From Polaromonas sp. JS666 (GTDB lineage Bacteria > Pseudomonadota > Gammaproteobacteria > Burkholderiales > Burkholderiaceae_C): a stretch of 64,000 bases of DNA. Each line of letters begins with the position of its first letter. Within the stretch, counting starts at the first letter, position 1. The notes under the pieces are model-generated. The model saw only the letters and a program-made list of their open reading frames with translations. It ran no database searches and was not told where the DNA came from. A program made the translations under genes and the position numbers. The stretch lies in NCBI RefSeq assembly GCF_900103405.1, contig NZ_FNHX01000006.1, positions 1 through 64,000 on the forward strand, in the 5' to 3' direction. Positions 1-9,812 of this stretch are shown here, piece after piece.

Positions 1-127
<127 letters not shown>

Positions 128-195
128 TTAACGTCTGCACTGTGTTGCTGATTCGCTTCGCACGGGTACAAAGCGGCACACAATCGCAGACAAGG

Positions 196-229
196 AAAAA
201 AGCCGCCGGCCCATCCGGGACCGGCGGCT
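196..229 (-). terminator. Rho-independent terminator or attenuator between fusA and tuf
   Basis: On the minus strand, a few bases after the fusA stop, the stem GCCGCCGG/CCGGCGGC (202-209 with 221-228) is followed by a run of six T. This is a strong intrinsic terminator by structure. Its place inside the str operon suggests partial termination or separate control of tuf. Confidence 0.8.
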
Positions 230-237
230 GAAGTGAC

Positions 238-2340
238 TTACTTGGCGCGGGCAGCCATGATGGCTTCCGACACGTTGCGCGGAGCTTCAGAGTAGTGCTT
301 GAACTCCATGGAGTACGTTGCACGGCCCTGCGACATCGAACGCAGCGTGGTCGAATAACCGAACATTTCCGACAGCGGCACTTCGGCCTTGATGGCCTTG
401 CCGCCACCAACCATGTCTTCCATGCCCTGAACCATGCCGCGGCGTGAGGACAGGTCGCCCATCACGTTGCCGGCGTAGTCTTCAGGCGTTTCGACTTCCA
501 CAGCCATCATCGGCTCCAGAATCACCGGGCCGGCTTTCTTGCAGCCTTCCTTGAAGCCGAAGATGGCAGCCATCTTGAAGGCCAGTTCGTTCGAGTCCAC
601 GTCGTGGTACGAACCGAAGTGCAGCGTGACCTTGACGTCGACCACGGGGTAGCCGGCCAGCACGCCGGACGTGACGGCTTCGTTGATGCCCTTTTCCACG
701 GCGGGGATGAATTCACGGGGAACCACACCGCCCTTGATGGCGTCGACGAACTCGATGCCCTTGCCGGCTTCGTTGGGCTCGATCTTGAGCACAACGTGGC
801 CGTACTGGCCCTTACCGCCGGACTGGCGCACAAACTTGCCTTCGGCTTCTTCCACGGTCTTGCGGATGGTTTCGCGGTAGGCCACCTGGGGTTTGCCCAC
901 ATTGGCTTCCACGCCGAACTCGCGCTTCATGCGGTCAACAATGATTTCCAGGTGCAGCTCGCCCATACCGGCGATGATGGTCTGGCCGGATTCTTCGTCG
1001 GTCTTGACGCGGAAAGAAGGATCTTCCTGCGCCAGGCGCTGCAGGGCAATGCCCATTTTTTCCTGGTCGGCCTTGGTCTTGGGTTCCACGGCCTGCGCAA
1101 TCACGGGCTCGGGGAAGACCATGCGCTCGAGCATGACGATGGCATCGGGATCGCACAGCGTTTCGCCGGTGGTCACATCCTTGAGGCCCACGCAGGCGGC
1201 GATGTCGCCAGCGCGGATTTCGCTGACTTCTTCACGGTTGTTGGCGTGCATCTGCACGATACGGCCGATACGCTCTTTTTTGCCCTTGACCGGGTTGTAG
1301 ACGCTGTCGCCCTTCTTCAGGACGCCGGAATACACGCGCACAAAGGTCAGCTGACCCACGAACGGGTCGGTCATCAGCTTGAAGGCCAATGCGGAGAATT
1401 TTTCTTCGTCGTCGGCCTTGCGAACCACGGGCGCTTCGTCTTCGTCGGTGCCGCTCACGGGCGGAATGTCCACGGGCGAAGGCATGAATTCAATCACGGC
1501 GTCCAGCATGCGCTGCACGCCCTTGTTCTTGAAGGCGGAGCCGCAGTACATCGGCTGGATTTCGCTGGCGATGGTGCGCGTGCGGATACCCAGCTTGATT
1601 TCGTCTTCGGTCAAGTCGCCTTCTTCGAGGTACTTGTTCATGAACTCTTCAGACGCCTCGGCAGCGGCCTCGACCATCTTCTCGCGCCATTCCTTGGCGG
1701 TCGCCACCAGCTCAGCGGGAATTTCGCTGTAGGTGAACTTCATGCCCTGGGACGCTTCGTCCCAGATGATGGCCTTCATCTTGATCAGGTCGACCACGCC
1801 GGTGAAGTTTTCTTCAGCGCCGATGGGGATCACCATGGGCACGGGGCTGGCCTTCAGGCGCAGCTTCATCTGCTCAACGACCTTGAAGAAGTTCGCACCG
1901 GTGCGGTCCATCTTGTTGACGAACGCAAGGCGGGGAACCTTGTACTTGTTGGCTTGGCGCCAGACGGTTTCGGACTGGGGCTGAACGCCGCCCACGGCGC
2001 AGTACACCATGCAGGCGCCGTCAAGCACGCGCATGGAACGCTCCACCTCGATGGTGAAGTCCACGTGGCCCGGGGTGTCGATGATGTTGATGCGGTGCTC
2101 GGGCAGGGACGTGTCCATGCCGCGCCAGAAGCAGGTGGTGGCGGCGGAGGTAATCGTGATGCCACGCTCCTGCTCCTGCTCCATCCAGTCCATGGTCGCT
2201 GCGCCGTCGTGCACTTCACCAATCTTGTGGTTCACGCCGGTGTAAAAAAGGATCCGCTCGGTGGTGGTGGTCTTGCCGGCGTCGATGTGCGCGGAGATAC
2301 CAATGTTGCGGTAGTTTTGAATGGGGGTAGCGCGGGACAT
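238..2340 (-). CDS. fusA: Elongation factor G
   Basis: EF-G is the translocation GTPase of protein synthesis and also helps split ribosomes. The 700-residue protein has the usual length. The G1 P-loop AHIDAGKT lies at residues 17-24, followed by the RGITITSAA switch I region, DTPGH, and NKMD. The C-terminal domains IV and V follow in normal order, including the GQYGHV region. It lies between rpsG and tuf in the str operon, with a 222 bp gap after rpsG that holds no gene. A terminator follows its stop codon. Identification is certain from the full-length sequence. Confidence 0.99.
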   Translation of the reverse strand: MSRATPIQNYRNIGISAHIDAGKTTTTERILFYTGVNHKIGEVHDGAATMDWMEQEQERGITITSAATTCFWRGMDTSLPEHRINIIDTPGHVDFTIEVERSMRVLDGACMVYCAVGGVQPQSETVWRQANKYKVPRLAFVNKMDRTGANFFKVVEQMKLRLKASPVPMVIPIGAEENFTGVVDLIKMKAIIWDEASQGMKFTYSEIPAELVATAKEWREKMVEAAAEASEEFMNKYLEEGDLTEDEIKLGIRTRTIASEIQPMYCGSAFKNKGVQRMLDAVIEFMPSPVDIPPVSGTDEDEAPVVRKADDEEKFSALAFKLMTDPFVGQLTFVRVYSGVLKKGDSVYNPVKGKKERIGRIVQMHANNREEVSEIRAGDIAACVGLKDVTTGETLCDPDAIVMLERMVFPEPVIAQAVEPKTKADQEKMGIALQRLAQEDPSFRVKTDEESGQTIIAGMGELHLEIIVDRMKREFGVEANVGKPQVAYRETIRKTVEEAEGKFVRQSGGKGQYGHVVLKIEPNEAGKGIEFVDAIKGGVVPREFIPAVEKGINEAVTSGVLAGYPVVDVKVTLHFGSYHDVDSNELAFKMAAIFGFKEGCKKAGPVILEPMMAVEVETPEDYAGNVMGDLSSRRGMVQGMEDMVGGGKAIKAEVPLSEMFGYSTTLRSMSQGRATYSMEFKHYSEAPRNVSEAIMAARAK

Positions 2341-2562
2341 AAATTACTTTCAGTTCGGGGTTACGAACAAAGACTCGTTGAAAGACTGCCCGGCACCCGG
2401 GCATCCTTCATTTCTTCTACGCGTCTGCCTGCAGGGAATCATGTTGTGCACGACACCCGGCTGGCAGAAACTGGGGCTGAACCGCCGGCGATCAAGGTGG
2501 CTCACACCTTCAAATCACCCGGCAACCCCTCAATTCAGCGCAGCAAATACTGCGCTCAACAA

Positions 2563-3036
2563 TCAGAAGCGGAAGTGGCTGAACGCCTTGTTGGCTTCTG
2601 CCATGCGGTGAACTTCGTCACGCTTTTTCATGGCGCCGCCGCGGCCTTCGGTCGCCTCCATCAGCTCATTGGCCAGGCGCAGGGACATGGATTTCTCGCC
2701 GCGCTTCTTGGCAGCTTCCTTGAGCCAGCGCATGGCCAGGGCCATACGGCGAACGGGACGCACTTCAACCGGCACCTGGTAGTTGGCACCGCCGACGCGG
2801 CGGGACTTCACTTCAACCATGGGCTTGATGTTGCCGATGGCCATGTGGAAGGCCTCGAGCGGATCTTTGCCGGGGTTCTTTTTCTCGATAAAGTCGAGCG
2901 CGCCGTAAATGATGCGCTCTGCGACGGCCTTTTTGCCGCCTTGCATGATCACGTTCATGAACTTGGCGAGATCAACATCGCCAAATTTCGGATCAGGAAG
3001 AATTTCACGTTTAGGGACTTCGCGACGACGTGGCAT
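2563..3036 (-). CDS. rpsG: 30S ribosomal protein S7
   Basis: S7 binds the 3' domain of 16S rRNA, starts assembly of the small subunit head and in many bacteria represses its own operon. The 157-residue protein begins [20 protein letters not shown] and has the usual length. It is the second gene of the str operon. The gaps on both sides (225 bp before, 222 bp after) are wider than in the compact E. coli operon, leaving room for regulatory leader structure. I see no other ORF in them. Confidence 0.99.
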   Translation of the reverse strand: MPRRREVPKREILPDPKFGDVDLAKFMNVIMQGGKKAVAERIIYGALDFIEKKNPGKDPLEAFHMAIGNIKPMVEVKSRRVGGANYQVPVEVRPVRRMALAMRWLKEAAKKRGEKSMSLRLANELMEATEGRGGAMKKRDEVHRMAEANKAFSHFRF

Positions 3037-3261
3037 TTTTTCACCTCTTTGCTTCAGTTGGCATTGCTTTTGGCAACACCGCGAGAGTTATCAAAACCCT
3101 CACTTACTCGACCGGTGCAACCATTTGCACTTGGGTCACTTCGTTTCAACCACCTGCCAGGGCGAGTGAAACACCTGTTTTTTTGAAGAACTGTCACAGA
3201 CTTTCGTGACAACTTCCTCTGGCGCGAGCGCTCAATGAAGAGACAACCCGAGCCGTTTGGC

Positions 3262-3639
3262 TTATTTGGCCTTTGGCTTCTTCGCACCGTACTTGGAGCG
3301 CGACTGCTTGCGGTCTTTCACGCCTTGCAAGTCGAGCGAACCACGGACGATGTGGTAACGCACACCGGGCAAGTCCTTGACACGACCGCCGCGAACCAGC
3401 ACCACGCTGTGTTCCTGCAGGTTGTGGCCTTCGCCGCCGATGTAGGAGATGACCTCAAAACCGTTGGTCAGGCGCACCTTGGCAACCTTACGCAGAGCGG
3501 AATTGGGCTTCTTTGGCGTCGTGGTGTACACACGGGTGCACACACCGCGGCGCTGCGGGGAATTTTCCATCGCAGGGCTCTTGGACTTGATCTTTTCGAC
3601 CTCGCGCCCCTGACGGACTAACTGATTGATGGTTGGCAT
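3262..3639 (-). CDS. rpsL: 30S ribosomal protein S12
   Basis: S12 sits at the decoding centre and affects accuracy and streptomycin binding. I chose the ATG giving [16 protein letters not shown] and 125 residues, the usual length. A longer in-frame extension upstream runs through the promoter and is not coding. The lysines that correspond to E. coli Lys42 and Lys87 are present (K43 in TPKKPNSA, K88 in GGRVKDLPG), so no classical streptomycin-resistance substitution is seen. Asp89, the methylthiolation site, is also present. It is the first gene of the str operon. Confidence 0.99.
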   Translation of the reverse strand: MPTINQLVRQGREVEKIKSKSPAMENSPQRRGVCTRVYTTTPKKPNSALRKVAKVRLTNGFEVISYIGGEGHNLQEHSVVLVRGGRVKDLPGVRYHIVRGSLDLQGVKDRKQSRSKYGAKKPKAK

Positions 3640-3726
3640 TGAAAACGTCCCTAAACGTCTGAAAACTGATTTACCGTGTTGATACGGGCACAAATATTTC
3701 CCGCCGTGAAAGCGGAAAAGCCTTCT

Positions 3727-3755
3727 AGTATAAACCGGTTGGGGGAAACGCTCAA
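3727..3755 (-). promoter_or_regulatory. Sigma-70 promoter of the str operon
   Basis: Read on the minus strand, TTGAGC (3750-3755) and TATACT (3727-3732) are separated by exactly 17 bases. The -10 box lies about 88 bases upstream of the rpsL start. Both hexamers are close to consensus, as expected for a strongly expressed ribosomal operon. Confidence 0.8.
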
Positions 3756-3887
3756 GTAAAAGGCGGAAAGCGCCAGGCCATGCCTGCGCGCGCAAGGCAA
3801 GGCCAGCAGGCCTTTTCGGGATTTTGACGCCCCGCCAGGCTCAAATCACCGGGAATGTTAGCGCACACTCCCGATTTTCAGCCTGCT

Positions 3888-5102
3888 TTATTTGATCCAA
3901 AGCCGGATGGCATCCCAGGCACGCCCCAGAATGCCGGCTTCTTCCACCGCTTCCAGGGCTACCAGCGGCACCTCGGCCACCGGCGCCGGGTTGTCGCCCA
4001 GCATGACCTTGAGCGTGCCGACCGCCTGTCCTTTGGCAAAAGGAGCGACCAGCGGGTCCGGCCGGGCCACCTGGGTTTTGACCTTGGGCGCGCTGCCTGC
4101 GGCCACGGCTACCACGATGGCCTGGGGCCGGCCCAGCTTCACCGTGGACGATTTGCCCTTCCAGACGGATGGCGCAACTACAGCCTGGCCGGCGTCAAAC
4201 AGCTTGACGGCTTCATAGGCGGTGTAGCCCCAGTTGAGCAGCTTTTGCGACTCATTGGCGCGGGCGCTGTCGCTGGTCGTACCCAGCACAATGGCCAGCA
4301 GGCGCCGTCCGCCCGGCGCGCCGGACGCGCCCAGGTTGGGGAAGTCGCGCTTGGCCGTGGCGATCATGCAGTAGCCGGCGGCGTCGGTATGGCCGGTTTT
4401 GAGGCCGTCCACCGTCGGGTCGCGGAACAGCAAAGTGTTGCGGTTGGTGTCGTTGGCGGCCGGCGTGCCGGGGTAGCGGTACTTCTTGATGGCCGAGTAG
4501 CCGATGTAATCGGGGAAATCCGTCATCAGCCGCGTGGCCAGGATGCTCAGGTCGCGCGCCGTGGTGGTGTGGCCCACCTCAGTCAGGCCTTCGGGGTTTC
4601 TGTAGGACGTCGATTTCATGCCCAGCGCCTTGGCCTGCTCATTCATGAGCTGCACAAAATGCTCGGCCGTGCCGCCCACGCCCTCGGCCAGCGCCATGGT
4701 CGCGTCGTTGCCCGATTGCACCACCATGCCCTTGATGAGGTCCTCGACAGGCACCTGCATTTTCGGGTCTATGAACATGCGCGAACCCGGCATCTTCCAG
4801 GCGCGCTCGCTGACGCCGAAGGTCTGCTTCAGGTCGATTTTCTTGGATTTGAGCGCGTCGAAGACCAGGTATTCGGTCATCAGCTTGGTCAGCGAGGCCG
4901 GCTCGACCGGGGAATCGATGTCCTTGGCGGCCAGGATCTGGTTGGCGGTGACGTCCAGCAGTAAATAAGAACGCGCGGCGATTTCAGGCGCCTGCGGCAC
5001 CTGGGCGTGCGCCTGGGGCAGCACCGCGGAGAAAGCCAGGAGGGCGGCGGCGAAGGCGCGCAGGCCGGCGGCCGGGCGGAAAGCCTTGAAGGAAAGGTGC
5101 AT
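3888..5102 (-). CDS. dacA: D-alanyl-D-alanine carboxypeptidase, PBP5/6 family
   Basis: This enzyme removes the terminal D-Ala of peptidoglycan pentapeptides in the periplasm and is a penicillin target. Residues 1-33 form a signal peptide ending AHA. The three serine-acylase motifs are intact: S70-L-T-K73, S130-G-N132 and K235-T-G237. The C-terminal beta-rich domain and an amphipathic end (AWDAIRLWIK) fit membrane anchoring as in PBP5. The 404-residue length is normal. It lies upstream of rpsL on the same strand, but rpsL has its own promoter. Whether it is dacA or dacC by name cannot be decided here. Confidence 0.95.
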   Translation of the reverse strand: MHLSFKAFRPAAGLRAFAAALLAFSAVLPQAHAQVPQAPEIAARSYLLLDVTANQILAAKDIDSPVEPASLTKLMTEYLVFDALKSKKIDLKQTFGVSERAWKMPGSRMFIDPKMQVPVEDLIKGMVVQSGNDATMALAEGVGGTAEHFVQLMNEQAKALGMKSTSYRNPEGLTEVGHTTTARDLSILATRLMTDFPDYIGYSAIKKYRYPGTPAANDTNRNTLLFRDPTVDGLKTGHTDAAGYCMIATAKRDFPNLGASGAPGGRRLLAIVLGTTSDSARANESQKLLNWGYTAYEAVKLFDAGQAVVAPSVWKGKSSTVKLGRPQAIVVAVAAGSAPKVKTQVARPDPLVAPFAKGQAVGTLKVMLGDNPAPVAEVPLVALEAVEEAGILGRAWDAIRLWIK

Positions 5103-5156
5103 GGGGTATCGCTGAAAAGTAGGAATTTAAGAAAACAAAAAGCCTGGCGGCGCGGG

Positions 5157-5816
5157 TCAGGCTGAAGGCGAGGACAGGTGGCGGACCACAAGATTTTTCA
5201 ACAGGGGCAATTGTCCATGAAAGAAATGGCCGCCCCCGGGCACAACCGTAACAGGCAGTGCCTGCGGGCGCGCCCAGTCCATCACGGCCGACAGCAGCAC
5301 CGTGTCATCCTGCTCGCCGTGCACCACCAGGGTTTTCAGGTGTGCGGCCGGGTCAATCGGCGCGGCCGGCGCGCGGCTCACGCTGGTCCCGACCAGCACC
5401 AGCTTCTCGATAGTGCGGACTGCGGCCAGGCGCTGGAAGGCATGCGTGGTCACAAAAGCGCCGAAGGAGAACCCGGCAAGCGCCAGCAGCTGCCCGTCGC
5501 CCGCCGGCGCGGCGTGCTCCACCACCGCCAGCAGGTCCTCGAGCTCGCCCCGGCCTTCGTCGTGACTGCCGGCGCTGCCGCCCACGCCGCGAAAGTTAAA
5601 GCGCACCGCCGTCCAGCCGCAGTGCACAAAAGCCCGCGCCAGCGTCTGCACCACCTTGTTGTCCATGGTGCCGGCAAACAGCGGATGCGGGTGCGCGATG
5701 ACCGCCACGCCGCGCGAATCGCCGGCGGGAAGGTCCAGCGCGATTTCCAGCGCGCCCGCCGGGCCCTGGATGATGGATTTTTGGGTTTGGGAGTTCACGG
5801 AAACCGCTTTCTTCAA
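5157..5816 (-). CDS. Alpha/beta hydrolase, unknown substrate
   Basis: This 219-residue cytosolic protein has the alpha/beta hydrolase layout. An HPHPLFAGTMDNKVV segment comes near residue 42, the nucleophile elbow GFSFGA has Ser117, and an acidic residue in HGEQDDTV and a late histidine in GGGHFFHG complete the triad. It resembles the short one-domain hydrolases found throughout Proteobacteria, whose substrates are unknown. The TTG at 5816 gives the full frame; a GTG at 5798 would shorten it by six residues. It follows the ferredoxin gene closely and is probably co-transcribed with it. Confidence 0.85.
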   Translation of the reverse strand: MKKAVSVNSQTQKSIIQGPAGALEIALDLPAGDSRGVAVIAHPHPLFAGTMDNKVVQTLARAFVHCGWTAVRFNFRGVGGSAGSHDEGRGELEDLLAVVEHAAPAGDGQLLALAGFSFGAFVTTHAFQRLAAVRTIEKLVLVGTSVSRAPAAPIDPAAHLKTLVVHGEQDDTVLLSAVMDWARPQALPVTVVPGGGHFFHGQLPLLKNLVVRHLSSPSA

Positions 5817-5825
5817 TCAGAAGGC

Positions 5826-6164
5826 CTAGCGCCCCAGGTGCGCGGGCGTGAGCAGGCGCTCGACCACCTTGCCGTTTTTGAGGTGCGACTCAACGATCTC
5901 GTCGATGTCGCTGGCGTCCACATAGGTGTACCAGACCGCTTCCGGGTAAACCACGGCCACCGGGCCGCCGGCGCAACGGTCCAGGCAGCCGGCCTTGTTG
6001 ACCCGCACCTTGCCGGGCCCGGCCAGCCCGGCGGCCTTGACCTGCGACTTGCAGCGGTCAAAACCTTCCTGGGCGCGGTGGTTGGCGCAGCAGTCTTCAC
6101 CGTTGGCGCGCTGGTTCAGGCAAAAGAAGATATGGCGTTCGTAATAGGAATTATGTTCAGGCAT
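5826..6164 (-). CDS. Thioredoxin-fold [2Fe-2S] ferredoxin
   Basis: This 112-residue protein matches the thioredoxin-like [2Fe-2S] ferredoxin family. A first cysteine region (HIFFCLNQRANGEDCC) is followed by a second in KAGCLDRCAGGPV, which fits cluster ligation near both ends of the fold. The motif VVYPEAVWYTYVD is typical of this family in Betaproteobacteria. The electron partner is unknown. It precedes the hydrolase gene by nine bases on the same strand, suggesting one transcript. Confidence 0.85.
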   Translation of the reverse strand: MPEHNSYYERHIFFCLNQRANGEDCCANHRAQEGFDRCKSQVKAAGLAGPGKVRVNKAGCLDRCAGGPVAVVYPEAVWYTYVDASDIDEIVESHLKNGKVVERLLTPAHLGR

Positions 6165-6207
6165 GTGGTGACTTTAGAGGATGTGGTGTTCGATATGTTC
6201 CGCAGGC

Positions 6208-6480
6208 TCAGGCGGCCTCGACGACAAAAGCCGTGGCTTTTCTCACCAGCGGGAGAACCAGCAGCAGGGTCGGGAAGGCAATGACCCAGGAAACGGCCCA
6301 GGCGCCCAGCCAGATGCGCAGGACGCCGGGCGCGAGGCCCACGCCTTTGAACGTACTGATGAGCGAGACGATGCAGGTCATGAAAAGCGACAGCAGCAAA
6401 GGCGTGACCCAGCGCGCGCTGCGTGCGGGGAGCTTGGCGAAACCGAAAGGGGTGCGCGATGAAGATTTCGAAGAGTTCAT
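6208..6480 (-). CDS. DUF2798-type small membrane protein
   Basis: This 90-residue protein has two predicted membrane helices (about residues 25-46 and 58-82). The pattern SLFMTCIVSLISTFKGVG followed by WLGAWAVSWVIAFPTLLLVLPLVRK is characteristic of the DUF2798 family. Its function is unknown. I chose the ATG at 6480, which has GGAA about nine bases upstream; a start four codons earlier is possible. The 178 bp gap before the gene (6481-6658) shows nothing recognisable. Confidence 0.8.
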   Translation of the reverse strand: MNSSKSSSRTPFGFAKLPARSARWVTPLLLSLFMTCIVSLISTFKGVGLAPGVLRIWLGAWAVSWVIAFPTLLLVLPLVRKATAFVVEAA

Positions 6481-6658
6481 ACATGTTTCCATAAGCCGTC
6501 CAGTCAAGGCGCCTTTCCCGCGGCCGGCAGGCCTGAAGGAAAACACACGCCCGGCAGGGCCGGCGGTGGTTGGCGCGTTGATTAACGTAAACGCTTACGG
6601 CAACTCTTGAGGGAGATCGCCAGGTGATGGTAGCAGATGAAGGGGGTTCCGCGTGCGG

Positions 6659-7897
6659 CTAGGCCTTGGGCTCCCGGCCCGACAGCCGCACCAGTACATA
6701 TAAAAGCGCCGCGTAAGGCCAGAGCCAGCCCAGCCATTGGACCACCCCGTGAAAGCGGATGAAACGGCCCTGCTCCCAGGTCTGCAGCGTCTGCGCGAAA
6801 TAGGGGTCCGCCGGCGCCTGGTTGAGCAGCCCCAGGTGAATGGCCAGCGCCAGCAGCGCCAGCGCGGCCGCCGCGCGGCGCGGCACGGCCAGCAGCAACA
6901 GGGCCAGCACGGCCGTCAGGCCCAAGCCCGCCTGCACTGGGATGTCCAGCCAGGCCCAGGCGTGGTCGGGGCCGTAACTCAGGGCCGCGGAGAGGGCCGA
7001 TGCCACGATGCCGGCCGCGATCACCGCCGCCGAGAAGGCCGCCCGCTGCCAGAGCGTGCGGATCACGCAATAGCCGAGCAGGCAGGGAATCAGCGCACCC
7101 AGCGCCACGCAAACCAGCTCCGCGATGGGCACCAGGGGTTGCAGCTCCACATCACGCACCGGCATCCACTGCAAAAAAGGCGTATCGGCCAGCGCATCAG
7201 CCAGGGCCGCTTCCAGCCGCTCGAACACCTGCCCCAGCCCCATGGGCACAGAGGCCGGAAACAGCAGGGCCATAGGCCAGAGCACCAGCAGCACCAGCGC
7301 GCCCCGCGCGTCATGGGCAAACCAGCGCGCGCGAAAGCGGCTCCAGCGGTCCACCACGCCGGTTTTTTCCAGCGCCCAGGCAAAGCAGGCCCCCAGCCAG
7401 GCGCCCACCGTGTTCAGCAACAGGTCGACGTTGGAAGGAATACGCACCGGCAGGTAGCTTTGCAGCGTCTCCATCGCCAGCGACAGCAGGCCGCTGGCCA
7501 GCACCGCCACCGTCACGGCCCAGGACACGCGCCGGCTGCGCAGGGCCGACAGCGCCAGCAGGAAGCCCAGCGGCGCGTAACCCAGCAGGTTGGCGCCCAC
7601 GTCAAAACCGGTCCAGTACTGAGGCAGCGGCGCCATCAGGAAGCGAAAGGGCGAGATGCCCTGGTCGCGCCAGTCCGTGAAGGGGTAAAGGCTGGCGTAA
7701 ACAATCAGGCAGATGGCGGCCAGCGCGAGGGGCCAGGCAGTGGTCTTGTGCACACCCCTGGAATTTGGCACACCCCCGACATCCTCACTGCGCTTCGCTT
7801 CGTGTAGTTCTGCCCCCCCTTGCGGGGGGCGACGCCTAGCGTCCGGCAAAGCCGGTCCGCTGGTGCCTGCTGGTTTTTGGGGGGCCTTCTTTTTCAC
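6659..7897 (-). CDS. VanZ-like multi-pass membrane protein
   Basis: This 412-residue membrane protein has many hydrophobic helices and a VanZ-like N-terminal half. It has the segment SLYPFTDWRDQG, then NLLGYAPLGFLLAL, ETLQSYLPVRIPSNVDLLLNT and a following GAWLG. VanZ relatives are membrane proteins of unclear function, some linked to lipoglycopeptide tolerance. The frame can begin at GTG 7897, but the first 48 codons would then read backwards through a copy of the dispersed repeat (7771-7873). A GTG at 7753 gives 364 residues and starts just before the first helix. I think the shorter form is at least as likely. Confidence 0.75.
   Translation of the reverse strand: MKKKAPQKPAGTSGPALPDARRRPPQGGAELHEAKRSEDVGGVPNSRGVHKTTAWPLALAAICLIVYASLYPFTDWRDQGISPFRFLMAPLPQYWTGFDVGANLLGYAPLGFLLALSALRSRRVSWAVTVAVLASGLLSLAMETLQSYLPVRIPSNVDLLLNTVGAWLGACFAWALEKTGVVDRWSRFRARWFAHDARGALVLLVLWPMALLFPASVPMGLGQVFERLEAALADALADTPFLQWMPVRDVELQPLVPIAELVCVALGALIPCLLGYCVIRTLWQRAAFSAAVIAAGIVASALSAALSYGPDHAWAWLDIPVQAGLGLTAVLALLLLAVPRRAAAALALLALAIHLGLLNQAPADPYFAQTLQTWEQGRFIRFHGVVQWLGWLWPYAALLYVLVRLSGREPKA
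7771..7873 (+). repeat. Dispersed GC-rich palindromic repeat, copy A
   Basis: This is the most diverged of six copies. It keeps the order of landmarks: CACTGCG, CGTGTAG, a C-run/G-run palindrome (CCCCCCC-TTG-CGGGGGG) and CCGGCAAAGCCGG, ending CTGCTGG. It overlaps the 5' end of the VanZ-like reading frame on the opposite strand. Confidence 0.75.
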
Positions 7898-7917
7898 TGC
7901 GATGCCCGCTTGTGATC

Positions 7918-8346
7918 CTAAAAAGGCTTGACCACGACCAGGATGACGGCGGCCAGCAGCAGCAGCACCGGCACTTCATTGAACCAGCGGAACCACTTGT
8001 GGCTGCGCGTGTTGCGGTTGGCCACGAATTTCGCGAGCAGGCGGCCGCAGGCATGGTGATAGCCGATCACCAGCACCACCACGGCGAGCTTGGCGTGCAT
8101 CCAGCCATTGCCCGGGCCGCGGCCTATGCCGTAACCCAGGTAGAGCCACAGGCCAAAAGCCAGCGCCGGCACGGCCAGGATGGTGGTGAAGCGCATCAGC
8201 TTGCGCGCCATCAGCACCAGCCGCTCGCGCTCTGCCACGCTTTCCGGCGGCACCATCGCCAGGTTCACAAAAATGCGCGGCAGGTAAAACAGCCCGGCAA
8301 ACCAGCTGGCGATAAAAACGATGTGGAGTGATTTGACCCAGAGCAT
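7918..8346 (-). CDS. hemJ: Protoporphyrinogen IX oxidase, HemJ type
   Basis: HemJ oxidises protoporphyrinogen IX to protoporphyrin IX in the membrane and replaces HemG/HemY in many bacteria. The 142-residue protein has four predicted helices. It carries the family pattern LHIVFIASWFAGLFYLPRIF, with His8 as the likely haem ligand, and WMHAKLAVV, with Lys86 as the second conserved residue. It lies back to back with hemB, another haem pathway gene, which supports the assignment over a generic CopD-like label. Confidence 0.88.
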   Translation of the reverse strand: MLWVKSLHIVFIASWFAGLFYLPRIFVNLAMVPPESVAERERLVLMARKLMRFTTILAVPALAFGLWLYLGYGIGRGPGNGWMHAKLAVVVLVIGYHHACGRLLAKFVANRNTRSHKWFRWFNEVPVLLLLAAVILVVVKPF

Positions 8347-8529
8347 GAAGGTAGTTTAGTCCGCAGCCTGTAAAACCCCGCCATCAGGCTTGGACGCTGC
8401 AGCCGCGCATTCAGAAATTCGCCGGCCGGGATGAAGCGCAAGGCGCCCGGAGCGCAGGACACCGGAATGGGCCGAGCACCGCGCAACGCCGCGATTCGCC
8501 CGGCCAGCGGATTTATGAATGCGCGGGGC

Positions 8530-8561
8530 AAAAAAATGCCCGGAGGCATAAGCCACCGGGC
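8530..8561 (-). terminator. Rho-independent terminator of the candidate small RNA
   Basis: On the minus strand, GCCCGG and GGC pair with GCC and CCGGGC around an A-A mismatch and a 4-base loop, followed by AT and a run of T (seven A on the plus strand at 8530-8536). This is a strong intrinsic terminator not attached to any coding sequence. Confidence 0.8.
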
Positions 8562-8642
8562 TGGTAAGCCTTTTTGCTGTCACACGCAAAGGCCCCGCTC
8601 AGGGAGGAAAAGCGGGATGCAGCTACCAAATGGTAACCACAC
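8530..8642 (-). ncRNA. Candidate small RNA upstream of hemJ
   Basis: A minus-strand transcript of about 110 nt is predicted between a promoter (8649-8678) and an intrinsic terminator (8530-8561). Its 5' half can form a hairpin with stem CCCGC/GCGGG (8612-8616 with 8594-8598). The loop holds CCTCCC, a sequence complementary to ribosome binding sites. No reading frame of note is present. It could be a trans-acting small RNA or a leader with early termination for hemJ, whose start lies 184 bases beyond the terminator. I cannot match it to a known family. Confidence 0.5.
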
Positions 8643-8648
8643 GTATCA

Positions 8649-8678
8649 ATTCTAACCACGGCCGTCCGGCCTTGGCAA
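8649..8678 (-). promoter_or_regulatory. Predicted sigma-70 promoter of the candidate small RNA
   Basis: Minus-strand TTGCCA (8673-8678) and TAGAAT (8649-8654) each match consensus at five of six positions and are 18 bases apart. The spacer contains the inverted repeat GGCCG-TC-CGGCC (8660-8671), which could bind a regulator. Confidence 0.5.
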
Positions 8679-8693
8679 TGCTTTTCTAAGTAA

Positions 8694-9809
<1,116 letters not shown>

Positions 9810-9812
9810 GCA

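Noticed and set aside
604-3186. Very long plus-strand frame opposite fusA and rpsG
   Set aside because: It is the mirror of highly conserved genes in GC-rich DNA; its translation is rich in His, Gly and Ala with no domain.
3770-3850. Terminator for dacA from the AAGGCC palindrome
   Set aside because: The stem is short and not followed by a T run on the coding strand.
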